Assembly: GCA_951828385.1 (NCBI GenBank)
Contig: OX639973.1
Coordinates: forward strand, 4,331,200-4,395,199
Reading direction: 5' to 3'
Length of the DNA: 64,000 bases
From: an uncultured Poribacteria bacterium
GTDB lineage: Bacteria > Poribacteria > WGA-4E > WGA-3G
The notes beneath the pieces are model-generated. The model was not told the origin of the DNA, did no database searches, and saw only the letters and a list, made by a program, of their open reading frames with translations. The position numbers and the translations under genes are program-made. The stretch's first letter is position 1. Each line of letters starts with the position of its first letter. Of the stretch, positions 52,858 through 62,481 are shown piece after piece.

Positions 52858-53544
52858 TTAGATATAGCGGGTCGGATCGGGGATACCTGCCGCTTTAAAG
52901 CCTTTTCTTCGGAGCAAGCAACTATCACATCCACCACACGCTCTACCCTCGGCATCCGGATCGTAGCAACTGAAGGTGAGGCTATAATCGACACCCAGTG
53001 CTACGCCAATTCGGATGATCTCCGCCTTCGTTTTATCCATCAGTGGTGCGCGGATTTTCAGTTTTGTTTTCCCTTCAACACCAGCTTGTGTCGCAAGGTT
53101 CGCCATCGTTTGATAGGCATTTATATATTCAGGACGACAATCCGGATAACCGCTGTAATCCATAGCGTTGACACCGATAAAAATGGTATCCGCGACGAGG
53201 ACTTCAGCATAAGCGAGGGCATAGGAGAGAAAAATTGTGTTTCGGGCAGGGACGTAAGTGATCGGTATGTCATCCTCCATTTCCGCATCAGATCTATCCT
53301 TGGGGACTTCAATATCTGCCGTCAATGCGGATCCGCCAAAGGTCCGAAGGTCGATGTCAACGACTATGTGCTGTTTCACACTTAGTGCCTTTGCGACGTT
53401 TTTTGCGCACTGTAGTTCTACAGCGTGTCGTTGACCATATCGGAAGCTCATCGCGTAAGTCTCGTAACCTTCATCGCGCGCGATAGCGAGGGTTGTTGTT
53501 GAATCTAAGCCGCCACTCAGTAGGACGACTGCTTTCTTAAACAC
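52858..53544 (-). CDS. queC: 7-cyano-7-deazaguanine synthase
   Basis: Converts 7-carboxy-7-deazaguanine to preQ0 with ATP and ammonia, for queuosine in tRNA or DNA 7-deazaguanines. 228 residues from GTG 53544, supported by AAGGAA upstream. PP-loop [10 protein letters not shown] near the start; C-terminal zinc site with four cysteines in [18 protein letters not shown] and the following SC. No queD, queE or queF is in the window. Confidence 0.95.
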   Translation of the reverse strand: MFKKAVVLLSGGLDSTTTLAIARDEGYETYAMSFRYGQRHAVELQCAKNVAKALSVKQHIVVDIDLRTFGGSALTADIEVPKDRSDAEMEDDIPITYVPARNTIFLSYALAYAEVLVADTIFIGVNAMDYSGYPDCRPEYINAYQTMANLATQAGVEGKTKLKIRAPLMDKTKAEIIRIGVALGVDYSLTFSCYDPDAEGRACGGCDSCLLRRKGFKAAGIPDPTRYI

Positions 53545-53696
53545 CGATTTCCTTCCAAAAAGAAGATAGCCAAAAATTGGAAGGTTGAAAGCGTGGAAGT
53601 TTTTCCAACCTTCCACGCTTCCATACTTCCAACCAAGTATTACCTCTGTTTCCATCCCTTAAACTGTTAACACCTGGTAATAGGACAAAAACCTGC

Positions 53697-54224
53697 CTAC
53701 TCCGCCTCAAATTCCAATTTCGCAAAACGGAGAAAAATACCGCCACCCGGTCTGGCGAGGGGACCGTTGATCGCCAAACACGCGATGACATGTTTTGCAC
53801 CCGGTTCCGCGCTTTCGGTGACAACGACGCGTTGGGGGGTGTTGAAACCAGACGCAGCACCACGTCCCGACTCCCCGAAGGCCAGGTCAATTTCGCCATC
53901 GACCCAAACCTCACCATAATCGTCAATGCATGTGTGGAACCATACCTGCGAACCGGCAACCGAAGTCCCATCAACTTCTTCAGGAATCGTAACAGTAATC
54001 CGATACCAACCGAAGCAGAGTCCTTCTAAAACGACTTCTTGGATGTTCTCACAAATTCCCCAACCTGAATCGTCATAATCAGCGAAGCGGGCGGGTGACT
54101 CTTTCATCAGATTAACCAAACCCCCATTGGGTTCACCGGGAACGAGTCCATCGGCATAACGCCACTCGGAATCGGTGAGTTCACGATGATCAGCATTTTC
54201 TAAATCGAGTTCTGCAATAATCAT
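53697..54224 (-). CDS. Beta-sandwich (sugar-binding-like) protein
   Basis: 175 residues from ATG 54224, chosen because AAGGAAGG lies about 6-7 bp upstream. No signal peptide. It resembles the sugar-binding beta-sandwich of GH2-type proteins: YRITVTIPEEV, WFHTCIDDYGEVWVDG, and GGGIFLRFAKLEFEAE at the end, without catalytic domain. Probably a stand-alone ligand-binding module. It is followed by the transporter gene upstream on the same strand (54262). Confidence 0.7.
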   Translation of the reverse strand: MIIAELDLENADHRELTDSEWRYADGLVPGEPNGGLVNLMKESPARFADYDDSGWGICENIQEVVLEGLCFGWYRITVTIPEEVDGTSVAGSQVWFHTCIDDYGEVWVDGEIDLAFGESGRGAASGFNTPQRVVVTESAEPGAKHVIACLAINGPLARPGGGIFLRFAKLEFEAE

Positions 54225-54261
54225 TAGCATTCCTTCCTTAGTTTGAAAGTAGCACACACTG

Positions 54262-55452
54262 TTAGTTTGTGCTACCAATATTGGTATACCAGAGTCTATA
54301 AGCAATACCTGTCGAAAAAATCAGTGAAATTCCTGCGACAATAAATGGAACATGAACAGAGATGTTAACCAGAAAGCCGCTTGCAACGTAACCGAGAAGA
54401 AATCCGGTGCTCCACGCCAAGTGCGTGAGTCCGACACCGTGTCCCTTCTCATCAGGTTCAGTAAATTCATTGATAAATCGCGGGATAGTCGTCGAAAGTG
54501 CCCACGCAGCACCCGCCCCGAGTATCCAAAAAACGCCCAGCGCGATCGAAGACGTATGAAAAAACGCCATACCAAAAGCGAGAAGCGTAACAATTGCATT
54601 CGCTACGAGAGCAGGCGCGCGGTGTCCAACGACATCACATATCCGCCCGACAGCCAGCTGGCATCCGAAAGCAAACAGCAGACTGATCGCACTGTAATAG
54701 CCTGTTGCTTTCACCCCGACGAAACGCTCAATCAAGATCGGCATCAGCAAGTTCACGGAGCCCCAATAGTAAGTCGGGAAAACACGTAAACCGATCAGCA
54801 TCCGCATTTCCGGCCGTCGACTCAGGTTGAGGTACGCCGCAACGTTAAGCGTTGATTTCCATATTCCACCCCGTTCCCGTTCAGTATCAGAAGACCATTG
54901 CCGTGCCAACCGCGGCAAAAAGAGGCACGCCCCGACAAACAACACGCCTGCCAGCACCACAGCCCCGGTTCCAAAAACGTTATACCCCGTACGGCTGATG
55001 ACTTCGCCCGCGACAGCGCTCCCGACAGCACTCCCGACAGTGCTGCTGATAAAGTAGAGGCCTGTTGCCCACCCCAACCGATGCGGTGGCACGGCACTGA
55101 TGAGATAGGTCTGCCCGCCTGCAGTTTTGAAACCGGAAGCGATACCCTCATAACAGAGGATACCCCAAAGGAACAACGGTGTCTTTGTCGTGAAAAGCGC
55201 GCCGACAACCACTGCCCCCGTCATTCCGATGAGCACCGTCGGTTTCCGTCCGAACCGGTCGCAGAGTGTCCCGCCAATCAGTGCTGAGATGCCACCGAGT
55301 CCGATAGGCAGTGCGCGTAACAACGCTGCGAATAGCGCAGTCTCTTCTAAAATCGTCTCCGCGTAGACCGGAAACAGCATCTGAATCGGTCCTGTTACCA
55401 AACCGACAACAAACACGATGGCGCAAAGAAGAATAAACCCGCGACTCCACAT
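54262..55452 (-). CDS. Major facilitator superfamily transporter
   Basis: 396 residues from ATG 55452, 5 bp after the NuoE-NuoF fusion stop, so translation may be coupled. About 12 transmembrane helices with the MFS loop GGTLCDRFGRKPTVLIG after helix 2 and a related loop VGRICDVVGHRAP in the second half. No substrate signature. The frame is open upstream but overlaps the neighbouring gene, so the shorter start is used. Confidence 0.85.
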   Translation of the reverse strand: MWSRGFILLCAIVFVVGLVTGPIQMLFPVYAETILEETALFAALLRALPIGLGGISALIGGTLCDRFGRKPTVLIGMTGAVVVGALFTTKTPLFLWGILCYEGIASGFKTAGGQTYLISAVPPHRLGWATGLYFISSTVGSAVGSAVAGEVISRTGYNVFGTGAVVLAGVLFVGACLFLPRLARQWSSDTERERGGIWKSTLNVAAYLNLSRRPEMRMLIGLRVFPTYYWGSVNLLMPILIERFVGVKATGYYSAISLLFAFGCQLAVGRICDVVGHRAPALVANAIVTLLAFGMAFFHTSSIALGVFWILGAGAAWALSTTIPRFINEFTEPDEKGHGVGLTHLAWSTGFLLGYVASGFLVNISVHVPFIVAGISLIFSTGIAYRLWYTNIGSTN

Positions 55453-55457
55453 TTTTG

Positions 55458-57089
55458 TCAAAAGTAGCGCATCAGACTGTCCGTAATGTTTGGCGCAGCG
55501 GTACCGAGTCCACACGCGCTCGTTGCCTTCATGACCGCTCCAATTTCCGAGATAAGCCTTTCCGAATTCGGATTCAATGGCACGGACAAAAGTTCCGTCA
55601 ACCGATGAGTGCCGATCCGACATGGGAAACATTTTCCACAAGATTCTTCAGCAAAAAATTCCATTGCGTTACGGGCGACATCAAGCATATCTCGCGTATC
55701 ATCAAACACCATAATCCCTGCTGCGCCAAGCATCGCACCCACTTTTTGAAAACTCGGTTCATCAATCGTAATGTCCAGATCGTCGCCAGCGATAAATCCA
55801 CCAGAAATCCCCGCTGTCGTAATCGCTTGAATCTCGCGTCCGTCTGTAGGACCACCCGCCCACTCATAGAGAAGCGTCTTTAATGGCAGTCCAAACGGGA
55901 CCTCATAATTCCCTGGTCTCCGAACGTCACCAGACAGGCTAATAATCTTTGTCCCTGCTAAATTTTCGTCATAGCTGAGGTTCTTATACCATGCTGCACC
56001 GTGCCGTAGAATTTGGACAGCAGCGGCAAGTGTCTCCACATTGTTTACAGCAGTGGGCAAATCCTCAAACCCATGCGTCACCGGATAGGGTGGGCGGTTC
56101 CTTGGAAACGGATGCTTCCCCTCAAGGCTATTCAATAACGACCCTTCCTCGCCGCAGACGTAAGCACCCGCGCCGCGTCGGATATAGATGTGAAAATTAA
56201 AGTCTTCATTGAGGATAGCATCGCCGAGTAATCCCGCTGCCTCTGCCTCCGCAAGTGCCTGTTCGAGTATTTTTACGGTTTCTGGGTACTCATATCGGAG
56301 ATAGATAAAGCCGCGCGTCGCGCCTGTCGCGTAGGCAGCGAGTGTCATCCCTTCAATCACAGCGTGCGGCGCATAATCAAGAATAACCCGATCTTTGAAG
56401 CAGCCCGGTTCGCCTTCATCTGCGTTGCAGACGATCGTTTTCGGCTCGCCAGGGGCATTCAAAACCGATTCCCATTTCATGCCTGTTGGAAATCCCGCAC
56501 CACCTCTACCTGTGAGTTGGCTCTCCTTGAGCGTGTCAATCACATCTGTTGGTGCAAGCGTTGTTACCGCACGCGTCAACGCTTCATAGCCACCGGTGCG
56601 CTGATAACCTGTCAACGTCCTGCGCTCGGGTTCACGAATCTCAGCGAAGATACACTCTTCACCATCACCCGGATATGGCGGGGGTAAAGGGGAGGGCTGT
56701 ACAGAAAGGGTCTCTGCTTGCTTTCCAACGAATACCTCATGTCCTTTCAGTACAGGTACACAATCGTCACACCTGCCAGCACACGGCATCTCGGTCGCGC
56801 CCTCGTCTTTGAGTGCCTCAAGAATTTCCAATCCGCCTTGTAACCGACAGACAGGCCCGGTACAGACTCGCGGTGCGTTTTGTCCCGGTGCCTCACGTGC
56901 AAAATGGTGGTAAAATGTTAGCGTGCCAAAAAGTTCAGCGAGCGGGATCCGAAGCCCGACTGCGATATCGCGAAGAGCTGCCTCCGAAATAAATCCGTCT
57001 CGGTCATGGAATGCGTGTAGCAATGACAGCAGCGGGGCGGGTTCATCGCGCCACTGGGCAATTACTTCTCGATTTGTCGGGACTGCCAT
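55458..57089 (-). CDS. NuoE-NuoF fusion (NAD-dependent diaphorase subunit)
   Basis: 543 residues. Residues about 1-125 are a thioredoxin-like [2Fe-2S] domain with C76, C81, C103 and C107. The rest is NuoF: FMN/NAD-binding GRGGAGFPTGMKW (194-206), NADEGEPGCFKDR, AYVCGEEG, and the [4Fe-4S] ligands in ESCGKCFPCRIG plus a late Cys (SACGLG). Fusions of this kind occur as HoxF or FdsB-type subunits of bidirectional hydrogenases and formate dehydrogenases. No hydrogenase, formate dehydrogenase or other nuo gene is present here, so its partner is elsewhere. Confidence 0.9.
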   Translation of the reverse strand: MAVPTNREVIAQWRDEPAPLLSLLHAFHDRDGFISEAALRDIAVGLRIPLAELFGTLTFYHHFAREAPGQNAPRVCTGPVCRLQGGLEILEALKDEGATEMPCAGRCDDCVPVLKGHEVFVGKQAETLSVQPSPLPPPYPGDGEECIFAEIREPERRTLTGYQRTGGYEALTRAVTTLAPTDVIDTLKESQLTGRGGAGFPTGMKWESVLNAPGEPKTIVCNADEGEPGCFKDRVILDYAPHAVIEGMTLAAYATGATRGFIYLRYEYPETVKILEQALAEAEAAGLLGDAILNEDFNFHIYIRRGAGAYVCGEEGSLLNSLEGKHPFPRNRPPYPVTHGFEDLPTAVNNVETLAAAVQILRHGAAWYKNLSYDENLAGTKIISLSGDVRRPGNYEVPFGLPLKTLLYEWAGGPTDGREIQAITTAGISGGFIAGDDLDITIDEPSFQKVGAMLGAAGIMVFDDTRDMLDVARNAMEFFAEESCGKCFPCRIGTHRLTELLSVPLNPNSERLISEIGAVMKATSACGLGTAAPNITDSLMRYF

Positions 57090-57198
57090 CCATCTCTCCA
57101 GTACGGGAAAACAAAGAATAATTTCTCTGTGTATCTTATCAATTTTCCGACTTCAGGTCAACGCTTTTCTGAAATTTTGCTGCGTATACGTAGATCGC

Positions 57199-58017
57199 TT
57201 ATTCTGGCACGTCCACTTTAAACGGATCTATGAGCTCATTTAACGCCTTCCGCTGTCCATGGTCGCGGCTTTCAAGCTCGTGAAGAGCTTCTGGGATTTC
57301 GTCTTTATGGGCATCAAACGGAAACCACCGAGACGCATCGACGTGATGAAACTGTTTCGAATAGATCCAGCGTAAGAACACCGTCATTCGCGGATAGACT
57401 TCGTGGGTCCAGCGTCGTCCGGCGTGCCGCAGGTTCGGCAGAAACACGATGAAATCGCCAGCGTTCACTGAAACGTTGTGAACTGTCGGCGGCGGATCGT
57501 CCATCGTGATGTGTTCAGGATACTGGAAGTTGGATTTATGGCTTCCCGGAATGCAGGCAAATCCGTTGCCGGGCGGGACATCCACTAACGAAACGGAGAG
57601 ATTAAAGAAACTCGCGAAGACCTCATCGTTAGCGACTTGGTATTGATGATACGGACCTCGGAACCAACCCTTATGCCCGCCATGCAGTTCCAAACCGTCT
57701 GCATTGGGATAGCAAATATTCGCCACAACATCAAAGACTCGCGGGTGGTTCCATGTCAACGCAGTTGCTACGCGCAAGATTTCTGGGTTCAAAATAAGTC
57801 GTTGGAACGCCGCATGTCCGTAATGCATGTTATAGACCCACCACGGTTTGCCCTCCGGCGCGTTGAGTCGCATGGGCGGCTTGAAATCTGCCTCATCCCA
57901 TTCGTACCACGCAAACATCTGCGCTTTCATCAATTCGACATCCGCCTTCGGTACGGCGTTTCGGACTACAAAATAACCGAGTAGATCGAGGTACCATTTT
58001 TCTTCCTGTGTTAGCAT
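57199..58017 (-). CDS. PhyH family protein with a His-x-Gly iron site
   Basis: 272 residues. PhyH core: VSLVDVPPGNGFACIPGSHKSN and a distal His in LPNLRHAGRRW (H198). The proximal motif that should read HxD reads H112-G113-G114 in LELHGGHKGWFRGP, so the iron-binding Asp is replaced by Gly. In this superfamily that exchange (HxG or HxA) is seen in Fe(II)/2-oxoglutarate halogenases, where it makes room for a halide. LHGG-type proteins also occur without known function. The gene overlaps the end of the HxD paralogue at 58011. GGAGGAGAGG precedes its ATG. Confidence 0.85.
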   Translation of the reverse strand: MLTQEEKWYLDLLGYFVVRNAVPKADVELMKAQMFAWYEWDEADFKPPMRLNAPEGKPWWVYNMHYGHAAFQRLILNPEILRVATALTWNHPRVFDVVANICYPNADGLELHGGHKGWFRGPYHQYQVANDEVFASFFNLSVSLVDVPPGNGFACIPGSHKSNFQYPEHITMDDPPPTVHNVSVNAGDFIVFLPNLRHAGRRWTHEVYPRMTVFLRWIYSKQFHHVDASRWFPFDAHKDEIPEALHELESRDHGQRKALNELIDPFKVDVPE

Positions 58018-58883
58018 AGTTCCTCTCCTCCATCGAGTTTTTTGAGAATCCGCTTGGCAAATTCCTTTTCGCTTCGTTGGACCGATTCCAATTCGTATTG
58101 ATCGTCAGAAACGCAGTGCCGGTGTGCTTCTATAGGGAGGTTATAGTTCTCATTGAAGTAGAAACTGAATTGATACCGATTGAAAACGACGCGACGCGGA
58201 TACTCTTCTTTCCAAAACTTTGCGCCGTGCATCAGTCGTGATGAGAAAATGAGGCAATCGCCTGCCTTTAACTCAAAAGTAATTGCAGGTGCCAACGCGT
58301 TATCAATGTCAAGCGTTGTGGGTAGTTTGATCTGCGATTTATGGGTGCCGGGGATGCATATAAAACCGTTATCCTGTGGCACATCAACGAGCGTTATGGC
58401 GGTGTTGACATAATTGCAGTAGATCTGACCATTACCGGCTTGGTAATCGTTATGCGGGTTATAGAACCCGTCGGGAAAGTCAAAACCACTCGTGTCGCGG
58501 TGAAGTCTCTCCTTTTCGCCTTCAGGGATAGGACGTTGCTTCTGCAAGACGAGTGCGCAATTGAAAAGTCTCGGACGGTTCCACATCAACCCCATCACAA
58601 TCCGTAAGGCTTTCTCGTTGAGCGATAACCGCTCGAAAATCCGATCACCGTACTGAACATTATTCAGCACGCCGCTGTATTCGTCTTGGGTGACGTTCAC
58701 AGGTTTAGGCACGGTTTCAGGGTGCGCAAACCATCCATTTGCAATTTCAAGCATCTGTTCTACTTCTGCTGGCGACACCACCTGCCGAAGCACTAAATAG
58801 CCAAATAGATCATAGTGCCACTTCTCCGCTTCTGTTAGCGTAGAGGGGAGATCAATAGCACTGTCTTCACCGCGAATTAGCAT
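58011..58883 (-). CDS. PhyH family dioxygenase
   Basis: 290 residues with a complete iron triad: H128-R129-D130 (ERLHRDTSGF) and H219 (SSRLMHGAKFW). It also has ITLVDVPQDNGFICIPGTHKS and a 2-oxoglutarate Arg in YPRRVVFNRY. TAGGAGAGAG before ATG 58883 supports the start. It overlaps the 57199 gene by 7 bp, so the two form a translationally coupled pair of dioxygenase and HxG homologue, likely acting on one pathway. Confidence 0.9.
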   Translation of the reverse strand: MLIRGEDSAIDLPSTLTEAEKWHYDLFGYLVLRQVVSPAEVEQMLEIANGWFAHPETVPKPVNVTQDEYSGVLNNVQYGDRIFERLSLNEKALRIVMGLMWNRPRLFNCALVLQKQRPIPEGEKERLHRDTSGFDFPDGFYNPHNDYQAGNGQIYCNYVNTAITLVDVPQDNGFICIPGTHKSQIKLPTTLDIDNALAPAITFELKAGDCLIFSSRLMHGAKFWKEEYPRRVVFNRYQFSFYFNENYNLPIEAHRHCVSDDQYELESVQRSEKEFAKRILKKLDGGEELC

Positions 58884-59339
58884 ACTCTCTCCTATTCTAA
58901 TTCAAATAAAATCTACTACAAATTGCCTAAGCGATGCTTTCACTTCATTAGGCTTTTCTACCCACGGATAGTGCCCCGATTCGGGAATCGATGCAAAGGT
59001 GCCACGCGGTAGTTTAGCGGCAAGCGTCTCTATAAAGTGACTCGGACGAGGGTCACAAACCCCATGAAGAAAAAGCACAGGCATGGATAGATTGTAAACG
59101 GATTGATGAAATTTTGCATCTGTCGTGTAACTTTTCCAGTCCGCGCCGACCTTTTCGTTCGCTTCGCTGCTCACAGGATATTCATCAAAATTTGGAAGAT
59201 CGTTAACTCGATTTGGGTCAAATACATCTGTCCTGCGACTCAAAGTACGAAGTCTGTTTAACACCTCTTCCTTCTCAGCCCCCGTAATGTGATCCCTTTG
59301 TGCGCGCAGACGTTGATATTCTTCACGTTCTGATTCATT

Positions 59340-60388
59340 AGACATTATAATGATTTAGTTGTAAGTTTTAGTTGGTCTATGATAGACTGAGAAAAAATAA
59401 CCGATAGGAGACCAACTGATGATACGTTATGAAGTTCTCAAGGAGAAACCGAAACAACTTCTGTCGCTGACAGGTTTTACGCCTGAAGAGTTCTCAACAC
59501 TCCTGCCAGCCTTTTCCAAGTGCTTCTCAGTGTTTGTTACAACAAAGACGCTTGATGGTAAAGATCGAAAGAAACGACAGTATTCGCTGTATAAAAATAG
59601 TTGCTTTTCGAGTGTTGAAGACATGTTGGTCTTTATTCTCATTTACCTGCGAAAAGCTATGACGCAAGATGTTCTCGGTGCTGTTTTCGGGATAGATCAA
59701 CCTGTTGCGAACAAGTGGATTCATTTGCTTTTACCCATCGTCAATGAGGCGTTGGGAGCCCTTGGCGAACTCCCTGCTCGCAAACCGAGTGAACCCGAAG
59801 TTTCTGATGAAGTTTCGCAAACGGGTCGGGTAGACGCACCCGTTTCAGATCATTTTTTTTCATGATGGCATAGAACGTCCGATTCAGCGATCAAAAGATG
59901 TAGAAATCCAACAGGCACATTACAGTGGTAAAAAGAAGCGACATACCGTCAAGAACAATGTCCTCACTAATGCTGAGAGTAAAGTTGTGTTTCTTACCCC
60001 GACGTATCAAGGGCGCATTCATGACAAGCGCATTGCTGACATAGCAGGCTATGCGCCACCTCCCGGGAGTGTTTTGTATCAAGATACAGGTTTCCAAGGT
60101 TTTAGCGTTCCAGATGTCAAGATCATTCAACCGAAAAAGAAACCGAAAGGTCAAGACTTGATGCCAGAAGAAAAAGTCGAGAATCGCAAGATTTCGTCCA
60201 TACGTGTCCGCGTTGAACACGCTATTGCTGGTATCAAAAGGTTTCGCATCGTCAAAGATACGTTGCGCAACACTAAGAAAGGATTCGCTGATCTCGTCAT
60301 GGAAACCTGCTGTGGCTTACACAACTTTAGATTAAACTTCAGACCTTGGGTGTATCCTACACATCAAGATTAAATTAATATAATGTCT
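59340..60388 (+). mobile_element. IS5-like insertion sequence, 1049 bp
   Basis: Ends agacattata and tataatgtct are perfect inverse repeats over 10 bp (about 17 of 20 overall), and the target ATT is duplicated (59337-59339 and 60389-60391). One transposase gene in two frames lies inside. Confidence 0.9.
59419..60373 (+). CDS. IS5-like transposase, two frames joined by a T8 run
   Basis: Part 1, 59419-59865, has a helix-turn-helix region (MTQDVLGAVFGIDQPVANKW). Part 2 (59852-60373) holds the DDE catalytic domain: D in FFHDGIERP, D in YQDTGFQG, E in RVEHAIAGIKRF. Part 2 is in frame +1 relative to part 1, and the run of eight T at 59853-59860 lies at the junction. Loss of one T in mRNA or DNA, or +1 slippage, would join them into about 317 residues. 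It may be programmed or a mutation. Confidence 0.85.
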
Positions 60389-60808
60389 ATTCAGAACGTT
60401 TAACCTATTTTTTCTATATTCGTCGTGCCATCGGGGGTCAATACCGGTGCCTGCAATGTGAAGAACGGCTATCGTCCGAGCCGGAAACCTGACTGCATAA
60501 GCCAAAGCAAGTCCCGCTCCCCACGAATGCCCGCCAACAACCCAACGTTCAAAGTTGAAATATTTTCTCAATCCCTCCAAATCATCAACAAACGTAGATA
60601 CATCGTAGGGACCTACCGGTTGTGAGCGTCCACTCCCACGTTGGTCATACCGAACGACTTGACACCAATCAGAAACCATGTCGGCAACTGGAGCAAGATA
60701 GTCGTAGCCACCAGGACCGCCATGGCAAAGCACCATCGGGTGTCCTTTGCCTTGAACGGCTGTCCAAAGCTGAACATCATTAATCGAAAGTATCTGTTCT
60801 TGGTACAT

Positions 60809-61303
60809 TTCTCCTCAATGCTAAGCGAAATTGGTTTATCCGAGTTTGATGCTGCCTCAAGTTTCGGTTCACGATTCCATCAAATCGGATAGATTGCAAT
60901 TGGTGTAACTATATTATCTGATTGAATCCTTGTCAACTGAAATTTATGGTACCGTCGGAAACGTTTATGATAATTATCTAAGGCTTCGTTAAGTAAAGAC
61001 ATTCCTTGATTTTTTTTCCGAAATATTTTACTATTTTAGCAATCAATTGTGGTAATCCGTAGGTTGGGTTGAATTGAGGCAGAAATTGCCCGATCTGTTC
61101 CCGACAGAACATCTCGTGTGATGCGCTACCAACTGACCGATATGCCAGCGAATTTTACGGTAGAGGACTTCATTCAAAGCTGGTAGAAATGTAGTACAAC
61201 TTTTAAACGAATTGCGTCAATCAGATGCGTCCATCGCACAAAAGGTGTGAGATTTGCACTGGAAGATTGAACAATTTCACCGCGAAGCAACAGGAGTTAA
61301 TCA
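60809..61303. other. Gene-free gap
   Basis: 495 bp. The word cgtaggttgggttga (61061-61077) matches 14250. A short open stretch (RYQLTDMPANFTVEDFIQSW, near 61120-61185) is too short to assign. It precedes the DUF6807 gene. Confidence 0.45.
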
Positions 61304-62449
61304 TTGACAGAAAATCAAAGTGTAATCATCAAAATTGAGGCGGGTTCGGTCAAGCGGCACAATGACCTCGTCTGCTTGCGTTTCAAGCCGAAACGTTATT
61401 TTCCCGATTGGCAAGAAGGAATCTCCGGGCTGGCGATGTCCATAACTGATGCAGACGGTCATGACTCCGGTGAGGATGTCCGCTGTCAATTCGAGCCGAC
61501 ACTCCGCGAACTTGCATGGCAGACAGGCGAACTTCCGGCGGGGACATCGGCACATTACGCGATCCGACACATCAATGGACCACCGCCCAAAGCGCGTTAT
61601 CAAATCGAACAGAAACCCGCGCATCTGCTCATTTCTGCCGATGACGCGTTATTCGCACGATACAACTTTCTCGGTGTCTGGAAGCCTTACTTTTGGCCCC
61701 TCAACGGGAATCATGGGACTGTGGTCCGCGGGGCTGGCGGCGGCGATCATCCGCATCACACGGGGCTTTACCTCGCCTACGGGGGGCATGGTGAAGGTGG
61801 GTCCGCGAACATCTGGTCTGATTGGGATGAACCGCCTTATGGTCCCTGCGGGAAGATGTTGCACCAACGCTTTGTCCGAATCACTGCAGGAAACATCTAC
61901 GCTGAATTTGTCGAAGACCTGATCCATGTCACAGGAGATGGTGAAGTTATCATGACAGAAACGCGGACCGCTCGGGCATGGTATGCCGACGATACGCGAA
62001 GGTTTCTGGAAATTACGCACGAAACGACACCACCCCTGGACATCGGCGATCGGCAATTCCTTTGTGTTGCACGTTTGAATCCGTCAATGGGTATCCCGGA
62101 GAAAGGGCACGTTGAAAATTCTGAAGGGCAGATTGGCAGAACAGCGGTGCATCATCAACGCGCGCGGTGGTGCGATTTAGGCGGCACAGTCGGAGATGGC
62201 GTGGCCGGTATCGCGCTGTTTGATCACCCAGAAAACGTTGAGCATCCCGGATTTTTTGGGGAAATCGCTGTGCCGGAACAGATGAGCATCCTCCACCATC
62301 CGCCTGATGAGCTGGAAGATGACCACTTCCGTCTGCGATTTGGGGTTTATGTCCACGCAGATGTTACACCGGCGGCAGATGTCGAACGGCATTATCAGTG
62401 CTACGTAAATCCGGTGCAGGCGAAGGTTGTGAAGGACTTAGAACTTTAG
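61304..62449 (+). CDS. DUF6807 (PmoA-like) family protein
   Basis: 381 residues starting at TTG 61304, supported by CAGGAG 8 bp upstream. The family pattern is visible: WKPYFWPLNG, then GGGDHPHHTGLYLAYGGHG, and later HPENVEHPGFF. The fold resembles galactose mutarotase-like beta-sandwiches and the proteins are found in sugar utilisation loci; the catalytic role is not settled. No other start with a ribosome site was seen. It is convergent with the PhyH gene at 62482, with only 32 bp between stops. Confidence 0.85.
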   Translation: MTENQSVIIKIEAGSVKRHNDLVCLRFKPKRYFPDWQEGISGLAMSITDADGHDSGEDVRCQFEPTLRELAWQTGELPAGTSAHYAIRHINGPPPKARYQIEQKPAHLLISADDALFARYNFLGVWKPYFWPLNGNHGTVVRGAGGGDHPHHTGLYLAYGGHGEGGSANIWSDWDEPPYGPCGKMLHQRFVRITAGNIYAEFVEDLIHVTGDGEVIMTETRTARAWYADDTRRFLEITHETTPPLDIGDRQFLCVARLNPSMGIPEKGHVENSEGQIGRTAVHHQRARWCDLGGTVGDGVAGIALFDHPENVEHPGFFGEIAVPEQMSILHHPPDELEDDHFRLRFGVYVHADVTPAADVERHYQCYVNPVQAKVVKDLEL

Positions 62450-62481
62450 GCGATAAGCGTACCAATCAAACCATCGCCAAT

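Larger units (their letters stand above)
58902..60808 (-). pseudogene. Alpha/beta hydrolase (proline iminopeptidase-like) split by an insertion
   Basis: N-terminal part 60808 to 60389, C-terminal part from 59336 to 58902. Removing the insertion (59340-60388 plus one 3-bp duplication) restores one frame of 284 codons, the normal length. The N-terminal part holds HGGPGGYDYLAPV and the nucleophile elbow GGHSWGAG; the C-terminal part holds the Asp in GVCDPRPS and the His in ESGHYPW. The original junction would read VLNESEREEYQRL. The gene is inactive in its present form. Confidence 0.88.
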
